64,000 nt of DNA from Serratia silvae. Lineage in GTDB: Bacteria; Pseudomonadota; Gammaproteobacteria; Enterobacterales; Enterobacteriaceae. The translations under genes and the position numbers were made by a program. Where the stretch lies: positions 124,001-188,000 of the forward strand of contig NZ_JAGQDC010000005.1 in assembly GCF_023282985.1 (NCBI RefSeq). Direction: 5' to 3'. The notes under the pieces are model-generated. The model did not search any database. It worked only from the letters and a program-made list of their open reading frames with translations, and was not told the origin of the DNA. Shown piece after piece: positions 7,760 to 17,049 of this stretch (position 1 is its first letter; each line of letters starts with the position of its first letter).

Positions 7760-8977
7760 GTGATTGCGGATGGGCAGCCTGGGCATATTGATCAGATCAA
7801 GCAAACCAATGCAGGGGCAGTTTACCGGCTGATAGATCGGCTGGGACCGATTTCGCGCATCGAATTATCCAAGCGGGCGCAGCTGGCGCCAGCCAGTATC
7901 ACCAAAATCGTGCGTGAACTGCTCGAAGCGCATCTGGTTAAAGAAACCGAATATCAGGAAGTGGGTAGCCGTGGTCGCCCGGCCGTTGGTCTGGTGCTGG
8001 ATACCGAAGCCTGGCATTACCTCTCTGCACGTATCAGCCGCGGCACCATTACCCTGGCGCTGCGCGATCTCAGTAGCAAGATGGTGGTTGAAGAACTGCT
8101 GCCGCTAACAGCCGAACATCCTGAGCTTTTATTACAGCACATCGTTAGTGAAGTAGAGCAGTTCTTTATCCGCCACCAAAGCAAACTGGAACGTTTAACC
8201 GCCATCGCCATTACGCTGCCCGGCATGATTGATACCGCCGCGGGTATTGTTCACCGCATGCCGTTTTATGACGTCAACGAAATGGCGTTGGGCCCAGCGC
8301 TAGAGGCTCTGACGGGCCTGCCGGTTTATGTTCAGCATGATATCTGCGCCTGGACTATGGCAGAGGCGCTGTATGGCGCATCCCGTGGCAGCCTCAACGT
8401 TATACAGATCGTCATCGATCATAACGTTGGCGCAGGGGTGATCACTAACGGACGCGTACTGCATGCGGGCAGCAGCAGCGTGGTGGAGATTGGTCACACA
8501 CAGGTCGATCCTTACGGTAAACGCTGCTATTGCGGTAACCATGGTTGTCTGGAAACGGTCGCCAGCATTGAAAACATGTTGGAAATTGCCCAGCAACGAC
8601 TGGGAGGTTCGATGTCTTCCATGCTGCATGGCGCGCCATTGACCGTGGAATCGCTGTGCGATGCGGCTTTGGCCGGCGATCAGTTAGCCAAAGATATTAT
8701 TCTTGGCGTAGGCCACAGCGTCGGGCGCATCGTGGCGATCATGGTCAACCTGTTCAACCCGGAAAAAATCCTGGTAGGTTCACCGTTGAACCGGGCCGCA
8801 GAAATCCTGCATCCGGCGATTGCTTCCTGCATCCGTCAGCAATCCTTGCCTGCGTACAGCGAACATGTTCAAGTTGAATCCACCCAGTTCTTCAACCAAG
8901 GCACCATGCCGGGAGCCGCACTGGTGAAAGAAGCCATGTATAATGGTTCTTTGCTGGTGAAGTTGCTACAAGGTTGA
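7760..8977 (+). CDS. mlc: ROK-family global repressor Mlc (sugar PTS control)
   Basis: A 405-residue protein nearly collinear with E. coli Mlc (DgsA). Mlc represses ptsG, manXYZ and malT and is relieved when unphosphorylated EIICB-Glc holds it at the membrane. The N-terminal HTH reads GHIDQIKQTNAGAVYRLID, then LAPASITKIVREL. The ROK domain holds the zinc site GKRCYCGNHGCLE, and the C-terminus is MYNGSLLVKLLQG. The start is GTG at 7760, as in E. coli, with AGGAG at 7748-7752. It stands alone and is followed by bioD2. Confidence 0.96.
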   Translation: MIADGQPGHIDQIKQTNAGAVYRLIDRLGPISRIELSKRAQLAPASITKIVRELLEAHLVKETEYQEVGSRGRPAVGLVLDTEAWHYLSARISRGTITLALRDLSSKMVVEELLPLTAEHPELLLQHIVSEVEQFFIRHQSKLERLTAIAITLPGMIDTAAGIVHRMPFYDVNEMALGPALEALTGLPVYVQHDICAWTMAEALYGASRGSLNVIQIVIDHNVGAGVITNGRVLHAGSSSVVEIGHTQVDPYGKRCYCGNHGCLETVASIENMLEIAQQRLGGSMSSMLHGAPLTVESLCDAALAGDQLAKDIILGVGHSVGRIVAIMVNLFNPEKILVGSPLNRAAEILHPAIASCIRQQSLPAYSEHVQVESTQFFNQGTMPGAALVKEAMYNGSLLVKLLQG

Positions 8978-9140
8978 CATAAGTTATTCTTATCAGATTT
9001 TCTTATTATTTAACGCCAAAAGATTGAGCTACCTCAAGCCCCCGTTGAGTTGCATCCCCTAGACTTTTCCCGTAGGACAACTCTCGTCGTGATTTACGGC
9101 GATTCTTTAGGTTAACGAGGCATTTCAAGGCAATCTATTC

Positions 9141-9821
9141 ATGTTAAAGCGTTTATTTGTTACAGGCACGGATACCGACGTAGGTAAGACAGTGGTTTCC
9201 CGCGGTTTATTGCAGGCTTTCGCCGCGCAAGGTCGCTCAGTGGCGGGTTATAAGCCCATTGCGGCACGCTGCCAGGAAACCAGTGAAGGCATCCGCAATC
9301 GAGACGCTTTAGTTTTACGGGCCTCTTCCTCATTGCCGCTCACCTATGACGAAATCAACCCGATCACCTGTCTGGATGAGGTGTTTCATGCCCATGCAAC
9401 TCAGGATATTGATTACGGACTGATGAGCCGTGGTTTGCATCATCTCGCCGCTAAAGCTGATACGGTAGTGGTAGAGGGCTGCGGCGGCTGGCGGGTATTG
9501 ATGAACGATCTCCGTCCTTATGCCGAGTGGGTGGTGCAGGAACAACTGCCGGTTATCCTGGTGGTCGGGATCAAACTGGGCTGTGTCAGCCATGCGCTAT
9601 TGACCGCACAGGCAATTATTAACGATGGCTTACCATTGCTGGGCTGGGTGGCTAATCGAATCAACCCCGGTTTAGCCCACTATGCAGAAACTATCGATGC
9701 GATGCAGCAGCGCATTCCGGCTCCGTTGCTGGGTGAGATCCCGTATCTGCCGCGCGCGGAACAACGTGAGCTGGCACAGTATCTGGACGTTTCGCAGCTG
9801 GTTGATCGTTACGCGTTGTGA
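9141..9821 (+). CDS. bioD2: Dethiobiotin synthetase paralogue BioD2 (YnfK)
   Basis: A 226-residue ATP-dependent dethiobiotin synthetase. The P-loop is GTDTDVGKT (residues 9-17), followed by the substrate segment GYKPIAARC and VEGCGGW (usually VEGAGGW). The enzyme closes the ureido ring of dethiobiotin from diaminopelargonic acid, CO2 and ATP in biotin synthesis. The main bioD normally lies in the bio operon; this is the second copy that E. coli also has next to mlc and clcB. Its last 13 bases overlap convergent clcB. Confidence 0.92.
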   Translation: MLKRLFVTGTDTDVGKTVVSRGLLQAFAAQGRSVAGYKPIAARCQETSEGIRNRDALVLRASSSLPLTYDEINPITCLDEVFHAHATQDIDYGLMSRGLHHLAAKADTVVVEGCGGWRVLMNDLRPYAEWVVQEQLPVILVVGIKLGCVSHALLTAQAIINDGLPLLGWVANRINPGLAHYAETIDAMQQRIPAPLLGEIPYLPRAEQRELAQYLDVSQLVDRYAL

Positions 9822-11089
9822 TAAACCGACAGCGGGCGTAGCCCGCGAGCAATGGTAGTGGCGATAACGCAAGCCAACAGAATGCCTGGCAGCAGGGTAT
9901 ATTCCCCGGTCATCTCAAACACCATTAATGCCGCCATAATTGGCGCATGAGTGGTGGCAGCCAGCAATGTCGCCATACCGGTCAGTGCCAGCAGAATGGG
10001 CACTGCAGTACCCAACTCGGGCCATAGGCCAAACATCTGGCCCACTACCGAGCCCAGTGCGGCCCCCACGAATAATGTCGGCGTAAACACGCCACCAGGT
10101 GCACCTGAGCCACTGCTGGCCAACAGGGCTAACAGTTTGCAAATCAGGATCGCACTGACCAGCAGTATCCCCGGTGGGGCCGAGAGTAAGGATTGCACCA
10201 CGCTATAGCCATTTCCCCAGACTTCGGGATACAGCAAGGAAAGCAACCCAACGATCAGCCCGCCAAGTGCCAGCTGTAACGGCGGTATGAGGTTGAGCGA
10301 ACGAAACGCCCTCCCGCTGGCTGCCATTGCCCACAGAAAGAGCGGGCCACAAACTCCCGCCAGTACGCCCACCAAAGCCATTAACAGATACTGCACCGGC
10401 CAGGGAGCAGCAAGCGGCTCCACGATATAGAGCGGAGCCTGGCCACCGTTCAGCAGGTTGGTCATCAGCAGCGCGCTCACGGCGGCGATCACCACCGGGC
10501 CAAGCGAGGCTAGCATCAGGGAGCCAAACAGAATTTCCGCGATAAACAGGCTACCCGCCAACGGGGCATGATAGGCGCTAGCCATCCCGGCGGCGGCAGC
10601 GCAAGCCACCCACAATTTCCATTCTTTCGCCGGGGTAAAGCGCTGGGCAAATACCGAACCTACCAACGCCCCCAGCAGGATCATCGCCCCCTCGCGGCCA
10701 ATGGTGCTGCCGCTGGAAACCACCAACAGCGAGGCCAGGCATTTTATCAGGCTGGCGTTAACGGCCAACCGTCCGTCGCCGGTTTCAATCGCTTCCATAT
10801 AATCCGTTGGAGCGATGGGTTTTTGATGCTGGTAACGCTGGTAGATCCACAACAAAAAGCCAGCGGCCAATCCACCCAACGCTGGCGTCAACGCTCTGCG
10901 CCATCCGGGCAGTGCAGCAGCAGCGGCTACCAAACTGCCTTCATCGTGATCCAGCAACAGCCATTCAAGCCCGAACATGGCGCGGTGAAATAACCACACG
11001 GCCAGCGCAGCACAAATGCCGAGTAGGACGGCAATAAACAGATGGCGCAGCAGGGCGCGATAGTGGTGCAGAGGGACTAATTGATTCAT
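9809..11089 (-). CDS. clcB: ClC-type chloride channel/transporter ClcB
   Basis: A 426-residue ClC-family membrane protein with about ten helices. The characteristic loops are [20 protein letters not shown], which carries the gating glutamate, and [20 protein letters not shown], which corresponds to the conserved GxFxP motif. ClcB moves chloride, probably with proton coupling, and with ClcA supports extreme acid resistance in E. coli. The gene converges on bioD2 with a 13-bp overlap of the coding ends, so both transcripts must end inside the opposite gene. Confidence 0.93.
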   Translation of the reverse strand: MNQLVPLHHYRALLRHLFIAVLLGICAALAVWLFHRAMFGLEWLLLDHDEGSLVAAAAALPGWRRALTPALGGLAAGFLLWIYQRYQHQKPIAPTDYMEAIETGDGRLAVNASLIKCLASLLVVSSGSTIGREGAMILLGALVGSVFAQRFTPAKEWKLWVACAAAAGMASAYHAPLAGSLFIAEILFGSLMLASLGPVVIAAVSALLMTNLLNGGQAPLYIVEPLAAPWPVQYLLMALVGVLAGVCGPLFLWAMAASGRAFRSLNLIPPLQLALGGLIVGLLSLLYPEVWGNGYSVVQSLLSAPPGILLVSAILICKLLALLASSGSGAPGGVFTPTLFVGAALGSVVGQMFGLWPELGTAVPILLALTGMATLLAATTHAPIMAALMVFEMTGEYTLLPGILLACVIATTIARGLRPLSVYHNA

Positions 11090-11119
11090 GTGTCGGCAGA
11101 TGATGAAGAATAAGAGGCT

Positions 11120-11150
11120 CAGGTGGGCATTGTGCTTGTCTACCCACCTG
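11120..11150 (-). terminator. Hairpin between ccp and clcB
   Basis: CAGGTGGG (11120-11127) and CCCACCTG (11143-11150) form a perfect 8-bp stem with a 15-nt loop. It lies downstream of the peroxidase gene and upstream of clcB on the minus strand. There is no strong T-run. Confidence 0.5.
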
Positions 11151-11196
11151 AAAACCAGAGAATCTTTATCAGATCCCTGGCGTTGTGGCTAAAGTA

Positions 11197-12570
11197 TTAA
11201 CCGCCTGGAGGCGTTGCAGGTTGATATTTACCGCTCATGCCTTCCAACAGCGCGACCAGATCCTTGATATCGCTGTCTGGCAGGGTAACACCAACCTGAT
11301 AAGTCAGCATATCCTTGACCGCCTGATGCAGAGAAGTCACGCTGCCGTCATGGAAGTAAGGGGCGGTTTGGGCAATGTTACGTAAGGTCGGGGTTTTGAA
11401 ACGGTGGCGGTCGCTATCATTTTTAGTGACGTTGTAACGACCAAGGTCGGCCTCGGTAGAGTTACCGCGAGCGGTAAAGTAATCCGCTTTCAGCCCCATC
11501 ACCTCATAAGATTGGCCGCCAAGGTTGACCCCGGTATGGCAGGTGCCACATTTGTTTTGCTGGAACAGCTGGTAGCCGTGCTTCTGTTGAGCCGTCAGGG
11601 CGTCACTATCGCCCTTCAGGTAACGGTCAAACGGGCTGTCTGGCGTGATTAGCGTTTTTTCGAACTCGGCAATGGCGTCGGTAATGTTATCGCCGGTGAA
11701 GCCGTTAGCATAGACGCGCCGGAAATCGGCCTTCAACAAAGCGTCCTGATCCAGTTTAGCGATGATTTCATCCCAGGACTCAGAGGCCATCTCGATCGGG
11801 TTCATTGGCGGGCCACCGGCCTGGGCCTGTAAATCTGTCGCTCGACCATCCCAGAACTGCGCCATATTGAAAGCCGCATTAAACACCGTCGGGGCGTTGA
11901 TTGGCCCGACCTGATCGCCAACTCCTAGCGATGAGACGCGGCCATCCACGCCGCCTTCGCCCAGCTTATGGCAGTGGGCACACGAGATGCTGTTATCTTT
12001 CGACAGGCGAGGATCGTGGAACAGCCGGAAGCCCAGTGCCACTTTCTGCGGATCGGTAGGTAACGAGGCTGGCACCGGCCGTAAGGCGGCACCACGCAGT
12101 TCTGCTGGCGTATCCGGCAGGGTATAGAACTGCTCGCGCTGTTGACGGGCCCAGCTCAGTAGTTCATTGCGATCGCTGTCGCTAACGTTTCCAGCCCAGT
12201 GGACCATCTTATACATTGGCGGAGGCATCTCCTGGCTTTGCAGCACGGCTTCCAGCTTTGCCAGATCCACTTCCGGCACTGCGGTTTTTTGTTGCAGGGC
12301 GGAGCGGGTAGCAGCGAGGTTGAAATGCTGATTTCCACTGAGGATATCCTGCGCCATAATTTGTTTGGCGATAGGCAACTCGGCATAGAAGGGAAGCTGA
12401 GCCGAGTTGGAGTGGCAATAGTCACAGCCATTGCGGGTTAATAGGGTATCGATTTGATTGCCAGCAACGACGGGGTTACGCTGTTGATCGTAATGGTAGA
12501 CATAGCCGACGGTCCCCAAATAGCCGACGACGGCGGTTACGGCACATCCCAGAATAATTTTTTTAATCAT
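11197..12570 (-). CDS. ccp: Tri-haem cytochrome c peroxidase (YhjA/Ccp type)
   Basis: A 457-residue peroxidase anchored by one N-terminal membrane helix (residues about 4-26). It has three c-type haem motifs: CDYCH (49-53), CAHCH (197-201) and CGTCH (341-345). The last two belong to the classic di-haem CcpA/MauG domain. The extra N-terminal haem is typical of E. coli YhjA, which takes electrons from the quinol pool and reduces H2O2 in the periplasm during anoxic respiration. A perfect FNR box lies 97 nt upstream (12667-12680), matching the known FNR control of yhjA. Confidence 0.9.
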   Translation of the reverse strand: MIKKIILGCAVTAVVGYLGTVGYVYHYDQQRNPVVAGNQIDTLLTRNGCDYCHSNSAQLPFYAELPIAKQIMAQDILSGNQHFNLAATRSALQQKTAVPEVDLAKLEAVLQSQEMPPPMYKMVHWAGNVSDSDRNELLSWARQQREQFYTLPDTPAELRGAALRPVPASLPTDPQKVALGFRLFHDPRLSKDNSISCAHCHKLGEGGVDGRVSSLGVGDQVGPINAPTVFNAAFNMAQFWDGRATDLQAQAGGPPMNPIEMASESWDEIIAKLDQDALLKADFRRVYANGFTGDNITDAIAEFEKTLITPDSPFDRYLKGDSDALTAQQKHGYQLFQQNKCGTCHTGVNLGGQSYEVMGLKADYFTARGNSTEADLGRYNVTKNDSDRHRFKTPTLRNIAQTAPYFHDGSVTSLHQAVKDMLTYQVGVTLPDSDIKDLVALLEGMSGKYQPATPPGG

Positions 12571-12666
12571 GTTCTCGCTCCAATGAGTTGACTGCCAAAA
12601 AACCCTACATATAAAGAGGTAATAAAAGGGGCAATCGGATTGTCATGGCTAGGGGCGGTTGGCAAC

Positions 12667-12680
12667 TTGATTAAAATCAA
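12667..12680. promoter_or_regulatory. FNR box upstream of ccp
   Basis: TTGATTAAAATCAA is a perfect match to the FNR consensus TTGAT-N4-ATCAA. It is centred about 104 nt upstream of the ccp start codon, so anaerobic activation of the peroxidase gene is likely. The dyad is symmetric and could also affect the plus-strand MFS gene at 12936. Confidence 0.85.
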
Positions 12681-12798
12681 TCACTATCATTGGTGTACGC
12701 TATCGTTCGGATAGGTTCTGACGATGAAGCAGGCGTGGCGAGGCTCACAGGCTATTTCTAAGAAATACCTTATTATTCAATATGGTGACTATTTTTAG

Positions 12799-12811
12799 GT
12801 GACGCTGTCAC
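12799..12811. promoter_or_regulatory. matS: matS site (MatP binding, perfect)
   Basis: GTGACGCTGTCAC fits the 13-bp matS consensus GTGACRNYGTCAC at every position. MatP bound to matS organises the Ter macrodomain. The site is in the intergenic region before the MFS gene. Confidence 0.85.
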
Positions 12812-12887
12812 AATTTATTTCATTGGTGCGTTGTTGCGGTATTTTGGTGCACGACATCCCCTGACAAACTACAGAATATGCCTTGGC

Positions 12888-12896
12888 TGTTATAAT
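12888..12896 (+). promoter_or_regulatory. Extended -10 promoter of the MFS gene
   Basis: TG-T-TATAAT is a perfect extended -10 element. Transcription would start near 12903, upstream of the ATG at 12936, and this supports that start over an in-frame start at 12831. No good -35 is seen, which is usual for extended -10 promoters. Confidence 0.6.
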
Positions 12897-12935
12897 CCGG
12901 GGAAAATAAAAGACATAGGGACACATAATAAACTG

Positions 12936-14429
12936 ATGACCACTAACACTTCTCCGAGCACTGTCCAAGTAGCTCATCGGCCGTTGATCCTGTTTGCCTG
13001 CATACTGGCGATGTTCATGTCTGCCATCGAGGCCACCATTGTCGCCACCGCGATGCCGACGATTATTGGCGACCTGGGTGGTTTTTCGTTGCTGGGCTGG
13101 GTGTTTTCGGTCTATTTACTGGCTCAGGCTATTACCATCCCGATCTACGGACGATTGGCGGACTTATACGGCCGGAAACCCCTCTTTTTCTTTGGGGCGA
13201 CGCTGTTCCTGCTCGGATCGATCCTGTGCGGTTTTTCATCGAATATGTATTGGCTGATTGCCTTCCGCTTGCTGCAAGGGCTGGGCGCCGGGGCAATCAT
13301 GCCGATCGCCACCACCGTAATCGCCGATATTTACAGCGCCACCGAGCGGCCAAAAGTTATGGGCTATCTCTCCAGCGTCTGGGGTGTTTCGGCCATTCTT
13401 GGCCCGTTACTGGGTGCGTTTATCGTGCAACACACGTCTTGGGCTTTGGTATTTTGGGTCAACCTGCCCATTGGCCTGCTGGCGATGTATTTCCTGGGAC
13501 GCTACCTGCCAGACCTTAAACAGGGGCGCAAACATGCGTTGGATCTGGCGGGAACGGCTTGGCTGACGATCTTTGTCGCTGCATTACTGCTATCACTCTT
13601 GCAGGCGGAAATGCTGGGAGGGTGGATCATACCACTGCTGGCGTTGGCGTTAGTGGCGCTGAGACTGTTAATTCGTCAGGAGCGTCGTACTCCTGAACCA
13701 TTGTTCCCGCTGGCCCTGTGGCAAAACCGCGTGATTGTGGCTGGCAATATCGGCGGCGTGGTGATCGGTGCTGCCATGATGGGGATCAGCGCCTTCTTGC
13801 CAACCTTTATCCAGGGTGTGAAGGGCGGAACTCCGCTGGAAGCCGGAACCACGTTGGCCTTGATGTCGATTGGCTGGCCGCTGGCCAGTATGCTGAGCGG
13901 GCGTTTGATGCTGCTGACTTCTTATCGCACCACGGCACTGCTTGGTGCGCTGCTGTTGGCGGCCGGTGGCTTTATCCTGCTGCTATTACAGCCTTCGGGT
14001 GGGTTACTGTGGGGGCGGGTTGCGGCGTTTATCATCGGGGTCGGTATGGGGTTGTGCAATACCACCTTCCTGGTCTCGGTACAGAATGCGGCACATTACA
14101 GTATTCGCGGTATCGCAACCGCCTGCACGGTATTCACCAGGATGGTCGGATCGGCCATCGGCACTGCCATTCTTGGGGCCACGTTGAATATCAACCTGCA
14201 TTTGCGTCTGCCACAAACGGTTGATCCGGTGCAGCAGTTGATGGAACCAGAAGTACGCAACACCATGCGGCCTGAGGCGCTGGCGGATCTCATTGGGCAT
14301 GTCGCCGCCTCAATGCATTGGGTATTTCTGGTCTCGGCGTTGATATCGCTGTTTGCCTTGGGTGCCGCTATGCTGATCCCTGCTCGTCATAGGCCGCAGG
14401 GCGAAGGTGAAGAGATTAAACAGGCGTAA
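12936..14429 (+). CDS. DHA2-type MFS multidrug efflux transporter (14 TM)
   Basis: A 497-residue drug:proton antiporter of the EmrB/QacA (DHA2) family. Membrane segment 1 carries MFMSAIEATIVATAMPTI, and the loop 2-3 motif is GRLADLYGRKPLFF. Motif C in helix 5 appears as SSVWGVSAILGPLLGAFI. The start chosen is MTTNTSPSTVQ at 12936; the open frame runs further upstream to 12831, but that part is not hydrophobic and would lie upstream of the promoter at 12888. No membrane-fusion partner (EmrA) is adjacent. The drug range is unknown. Confidence 0.85.
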   Translation: MTTNTSPSTVQVAHRPLILFACILAMFMSAIEATIVATAMPTIIGDLGGFSLLGWVFSVYLLAQAITIPIYGRLADLYGRKPLFFFGATLFLLGSILCGFSSNMYWLIAFRLLQGLGAGAIMPIATTVIADIYSATERPKVMGYLSSVWGVSAILGPLLGAFIVQHTSWALVFWVNLPIGLLAMYFLGRYLPDLKQGRKHALDLAGTAWLTIFVAALLLSLLQAEMLGGWIIPLLALALVALRLLIRQERRTPEPLFPLALWQNRVIVAGNIGGVVIGAAMMGISAFLPTFIQGVKGGTPLEAGTTLALMSIGWPLASMLSGRLMLLTSYRTTALLGALLLAAGGFILLLLQPSGGLLWGRVAAFIIGVGMGLCNTTFLVSVQNAAHYSIRGIATACTVFTRMVGSAIGTAILGATLNINLHLRLPQTVDPVQQLMEPEVRNTMRPEALADLIGHVAASMHWVFLVSALISLFALGAAMLIPARHRPQGEGEEIKQA

Positions 14430-14439
14430 CAAAGAAGAG

Positions 14440-14462
14440 GGGCGCAGTAACGAACTGCGCCC
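14440..14462. terminator. Bidirectional terminator hairpin
   Basis: GGGCGCAGT (14440-14448) pairs perfectly with ACTGCGCCC (14454-14462) around a 5-nt loop, between the convergent MFS and ynfD genes. T-runs are short on both sides. Confidence 0.6.
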
Positions 14463-14471
14463 TTGAGCCGG

Positions 14472-14774
14472 TTACTGCGGGGCTTGAGTATCCTGGCTGG
14501 TGCCAGTTTGCGCCGCGTCGCCGCTGTCGTCGCCATTATTCAGGCGGGTATAGACAATTTTCTGCGTGTCTTGACCACAATGGCCAACCACCTGTCCACC
14601 GGCAAGGTTCGCCTGATCGTTAGGCACGATCTCCAGCTTGAAGCCGGATTCCGGCACGCCGTTATTGACAATCTTCTGGGCAATATCCGCCTTTATGCTC
14701 TCACATGAGGCAAAAGCGGCCAGCGGCGCGGTGGCTAACAGCAGTACACCTACTACAAGCGCTTTTTTCATCAT
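14472..14774 (-). CDS. ynfD: DUF1161 small periplasmic protein (YnfD)
   Basis: A 100-residue protein with a clear signal peptide (KKALVVGVLLLATAPLAAFA, cleaved before SCESIK). The mature part, CESIKADIAQKIVNNGVPES through VVGHCGQDTQKIVYTR, is the DUF1161 core with two cysteines that could form a disulfide. The C-terminal tail is rich in D, Q and T. It matches E. coli YnfD by family and position near ynfB and ynfA. The function is unknown. Two ATG codons in tandem (14774, 14771) follow AGGA; the second has the better spacing. Confidence 0.8.
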   Translation of the reverse strand: MMKKALVVGVLLLATAPLAAFASCESIKADIAQKIVNNGVPESGFKLEIVPNDQANLAGGQVVGHCGQDTQKIVYTRLNNGDDSGDAAQTGTSQDTQAPQ

Positions 14775-14848
14775 TCTATCCTTATTTGAGCATGATAATC
14801 TTTATCAGGATAACAGCATTAGGTTGAATAGTTGACCTTTGCTGGCGA

Positions 14849-15208
14849 TTACTGAGTTACTGGACGGCCAGTCGTGCGATCCAGACACTTACGGGTTGAA
14901 GGCTCCCAATAAGCGTTGACGTTGTAGCTGTTATCACAACGATCTTCGGCATCAATAGCGCGGTCAACCTTGTCAAACTCTTTCTCGACGCGGGTGTTGA
15001 CCTTACCGCGCAGCGACTTGGTTTCGTTCCACTGCTCTTTGCTTTGGCGAGCCTGTTCATTGCTCATGGCTGGGCCGCCGGTGCCGTCAACTGTGACGCA
15101 GGTGCTGCCCTGGGTGCAAGTGGCTGCGAAGGCGGGAGCCTGCCAGGCACCGGCCAGCAATAACATGGTGATCGGTAACATCAGGCGCGGAAGGGAAAGT
15201 AATTTCAT
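14849..15208 (-). CDS. ynfB: DUF1283 (UPF0482) periplasmic protein YnfB
   Basis: A 119-residue protein with a Sec signal peptide ([18 protein letters not shown], ending APAFA-A). The mature part carries the YnfB signature [20 protein letters not shown], then [20 protein letters not shown] and LDRTTGRPV. The start is the ATG at 15208 (MKLLSLPRL), with AGGA 7-8 nt upstream; a longer frame from 15262 lacks a ribosome binding site and would mask the signal peptide. E. coli has ynfA and ynfB next to each other in the same divergent arrangement. The function is unknown. Confidence 0.88.
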   Translation of the reverse strand: MKLLSLPRLMLPITMLLLAGAWQAPAFAATCTQGSTCVTVDGTGGPAMSNEQARQSKEQWNETKSLRGKVNTRVEKEFDKVDRAIDAEDRCDNSYNVNAYWEPSTRKCLDRTTGRPVTQ

Positions 15209-15341
15209 TGTTTCATCCTTATAAGTGAGTGTTGCATCCACCAGCAACACTGGCTGTAGCATGGCTTAAATATATCACTGTGCTGTTATATAGCACCAGC
15301 GCGTCGCCTTGTTCGTTTAATTTAGTGAGAGAATACCGTTA

Positions 15342-15668
15342 ATGTTAAAAACCACTTTACTGTTTTTTGCCACGGCATTGGCCGAAATCATTGGCTGTTT
15401 CTTGCCGTATCTGTGGCTAAAGAAAAACGCCAGCGCCTGGCTGTTGCTGCCTGCGGCCCTCAGCCTGATGATGTTTGTCTGGTTGTTGACGTTGCATCCG
15501 GCAGCCAGCGGGCGAGTCTATGCCGCCTATGGTGGAGTCTATGTGGCAACGGCGCTGCTTTGGCTACGGGTGGTAGATGGCGTGAAGTTGTCGACCATGG
15601 ATTGGTTGGGGGCCGGGGTGGCACTGCTGGGGATGCTGATTATCGTTTCCGGCTGGCGCACTGCGTGA
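15342..15668 (+). CDS. ynfA: UPF0060 small membrane protein YnfA
   Basis: A 108-residue protein with four predicted membrane helices, beginning [20 protein letters not shown] and containing [20 protein letters not shown]. This is the UPF0060/YnfA family, related to small multidrug resistance transporters. It is divergent from ynfB with a 133-nt spacer. The transport substrate is not established here. Confidence 0.92.
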   Translation: MLKTTLLFFATALAEIIGCFLPYLWLKKNASAWLLLPAALSLMMFVWLLTLHPAASGRVYAAYGGVYVATALLWLRVVDGVKLSTMDWLGAGVALLGMLIIVSGWRTA

Positions 15669-15676
15669 AGCATGAA

Positions 15677-15700
15677 ATGGCAGGGCTGGTGTCCTGCCAT
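15677..15700. terminator. Hairpin between convergent ynfA and ydfG
   Basis: ATGGCAGG (15677-15684) and CCTGCCAT (15693-15700) form a perfect 8-bp stem with an 8-nt loop. T-runs are absent. Confidence 0.5.
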
Positions 15701-15712
15701 AGGATAGGACGA

Positions 15713-16459
15713 TTAACCGCGATGAATGCTCAGCCCGGCAAAGGACTGGCTGACCGGCATCATTTCCAAGGTATTGATATTGACGCGGGCAGGCAGCGTT
15801 GCCACCCAGAATACCGCTTCGGCAACATCATCCGGCGTTAGGGCATCCACCCCTTGATAGGTTTTATCTACCTTGCCGTCATCCCCTTTAAAGCGCACGT
15901 TGGAGAACTCAGTGCCGCCAACCATACCTGGCTCAATATCGGTAACGCGGATATGGGTACCATGCAGATCGGCGCGCAGACCCAGGCTGAACTGTTTAAC
16001 AAAGGCCTTGGTAGCACCGTAAACGTTACCACCGGCATAAGGCCAGTTGGCGGCAGTGGAACCGATGTTGATCACATGGCCAACGTTGCGCTCCACCATG
16101 GCTGGTAGCAGCGCGCGGGTCATGTTGACCAACCCTTTGGTGTTGGTATCGATCATGGTTTCCCAGTCGTCCGCATTGGCTTTGTGCGCAGGCTCCAGGC
16201 CCAACGCCAGGCCGGCGTTATTCACCAGAACGTCGATATTGCGCAGCGCAGCGGGTAACTCTTCGATGGCTTGCTGGATCGCCGCACGGTTGCGGACATC
16301 CAAACGCACGATATGCAGTGTTTCACCAAGTTCTGCTTGCAGCGCCTCTAGGCGCTCCACACGACGACCAGTGGCAATCACCTGATGGCCTTCACCTATA
16401 AATTTGCGGGCAATTGCCTCACCAAAACCGGAGGTAGCGCCCGTGACAAAAATAATCAT
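15713..16459 (-). CDS. ydfG: NADP-dependent 3-hydroxy acid dehydrogenase YdfG
   Basis: A 248-residue SDR enzyme closely similar to E. coli YdfG. It oxidises L-allo-threonine, serine and 3-hydroxypropionate and reduces malonic semialdehyde with NADPH. Motifs are TGATSGFG near the N-terminus, NNAGLALGLEPAHKA, the catalytic Ser in INIGSTAANWPYAGG, and intact YGATK (YxxxK). The C-terminus is NINTLEMMPVSQSFAGLSIH. In E. coli ydfG lies beside dcp; here efflux, GNAT and HAD genes separate the two. Confidence 0.93.
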   Translation of the reverse strand: MIIFVTGATSGFGEAIARKFIGEGHQVIATGRRVERLEALQAELGETLHIVRLDVRNRAAIQQAIEELPAALRNIDVLVNNAGLALGLEPAHKANADDWETMIDTNTKGLVNMTRALLPAMVERNVGHVINIGSTAANWPYAGGNVYGATKAFVKQFSLGLRADLHGTHIRVTDIEPGMVGGTEFSNVRFKGDDGKVDKTYQGVDALTPDDVAEAVFWVATLPARVNINTLEMMPVSQSFAGLSIHRG

Positions 16460-16524
16460 GCTGCTGTTCCTTAACTGTTTTTAGCTTGCATCCACTCTAA
16501 CGCGGTTGCGTTAACCCTGCAATT

Positions 16525-17049
16525 TTAACCGTTGATAGCCGGCACGTGGTAAACCACACAGTCATATTTGATATTCTCGCGGCGGCCTTGTACGGCACCG
16601 CCCAGCGATTCGGCAATGCGGCGGCTTGGCGTATTCTGCTCGGCGACGGGATAGATAAAGTACGGTGGGTGGTAGCGCTCGCTGGCCCAGGTAGCCATGG
16701 CATGCACGATTTCGCGCCCATAACCCAAGCCATGCAGATTTTCTTTCACCCAGATGCCTAGTTCTGGTGTCTCGCTGTGCAGATTATGCACACCGCCCAG
16801 ACCGACGAACTGCTTGCTGTCACGCAGCCGGGCCACAAAGATGACTTCTTCGCCTTCGCGGATCAACGGCAGCCAGCCTTCCCAGACGTTGGCAAATGCC
16901 TCGGGAGACTCTTCTGGTTCAAAGGTTAAAAAACGCGTTAGCGTAGGGGTGATCGCCTGGTAAACATCGTCGGCGTCTGCTGCGGTAAAGGGGGCAATCA
17001 ACAACCGATCGGTATTCACACGGCACTGAGTAAGGTCACTGTGCATCAT
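16525..17049 (-). CDS. GNAT-family N-acetyltransferase (RimJ/RimL-like)
   Basis: A 174-residue GNAT protein. Residues about 10-60 give the N-terminal RimJ/RimL-type beta strand (TDRLLIAPFTAADADDVYQA). The acetyl-CoA loop is WVKENLHGLGYGREIVHAMA, and the C-terminal part has NTPSRRIAESLGG, the usual Asn-x2-Ser/Ala motif. It probably acetylates a peptide N-terminus or a small amine; the substrate is unknown. GAGGT 7 nt before the ATG supports the start at 17049. Its first 14 bases overlap the end of the upstream MFS frame. Confidence 0.85.
   Translation of the reverse strand: MMHSDLTQCRVNTDRLLIAPFTAADADDVYQAITPTLTRFLTFEPEESPEAFANVWEGWLPLIREGEEVIFVARLRDSKQFVGLGGVHNLHSETPELGIWVKENLHGLGYGREIVHAMATWASERYHPPYFIYPVAEQNTPSRRIAESLGGAVQGRRENIKYDCVVYHVPAING

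Noticed and set aside
11431-11438. GTTGTAAC core inside ccp as a second Ter site
   Set aside because: Only the eight central bases agree; the flanking ATG and TAAA parts of the Ter consensus are wrong. A similar core at about 41265 fails in the same way.
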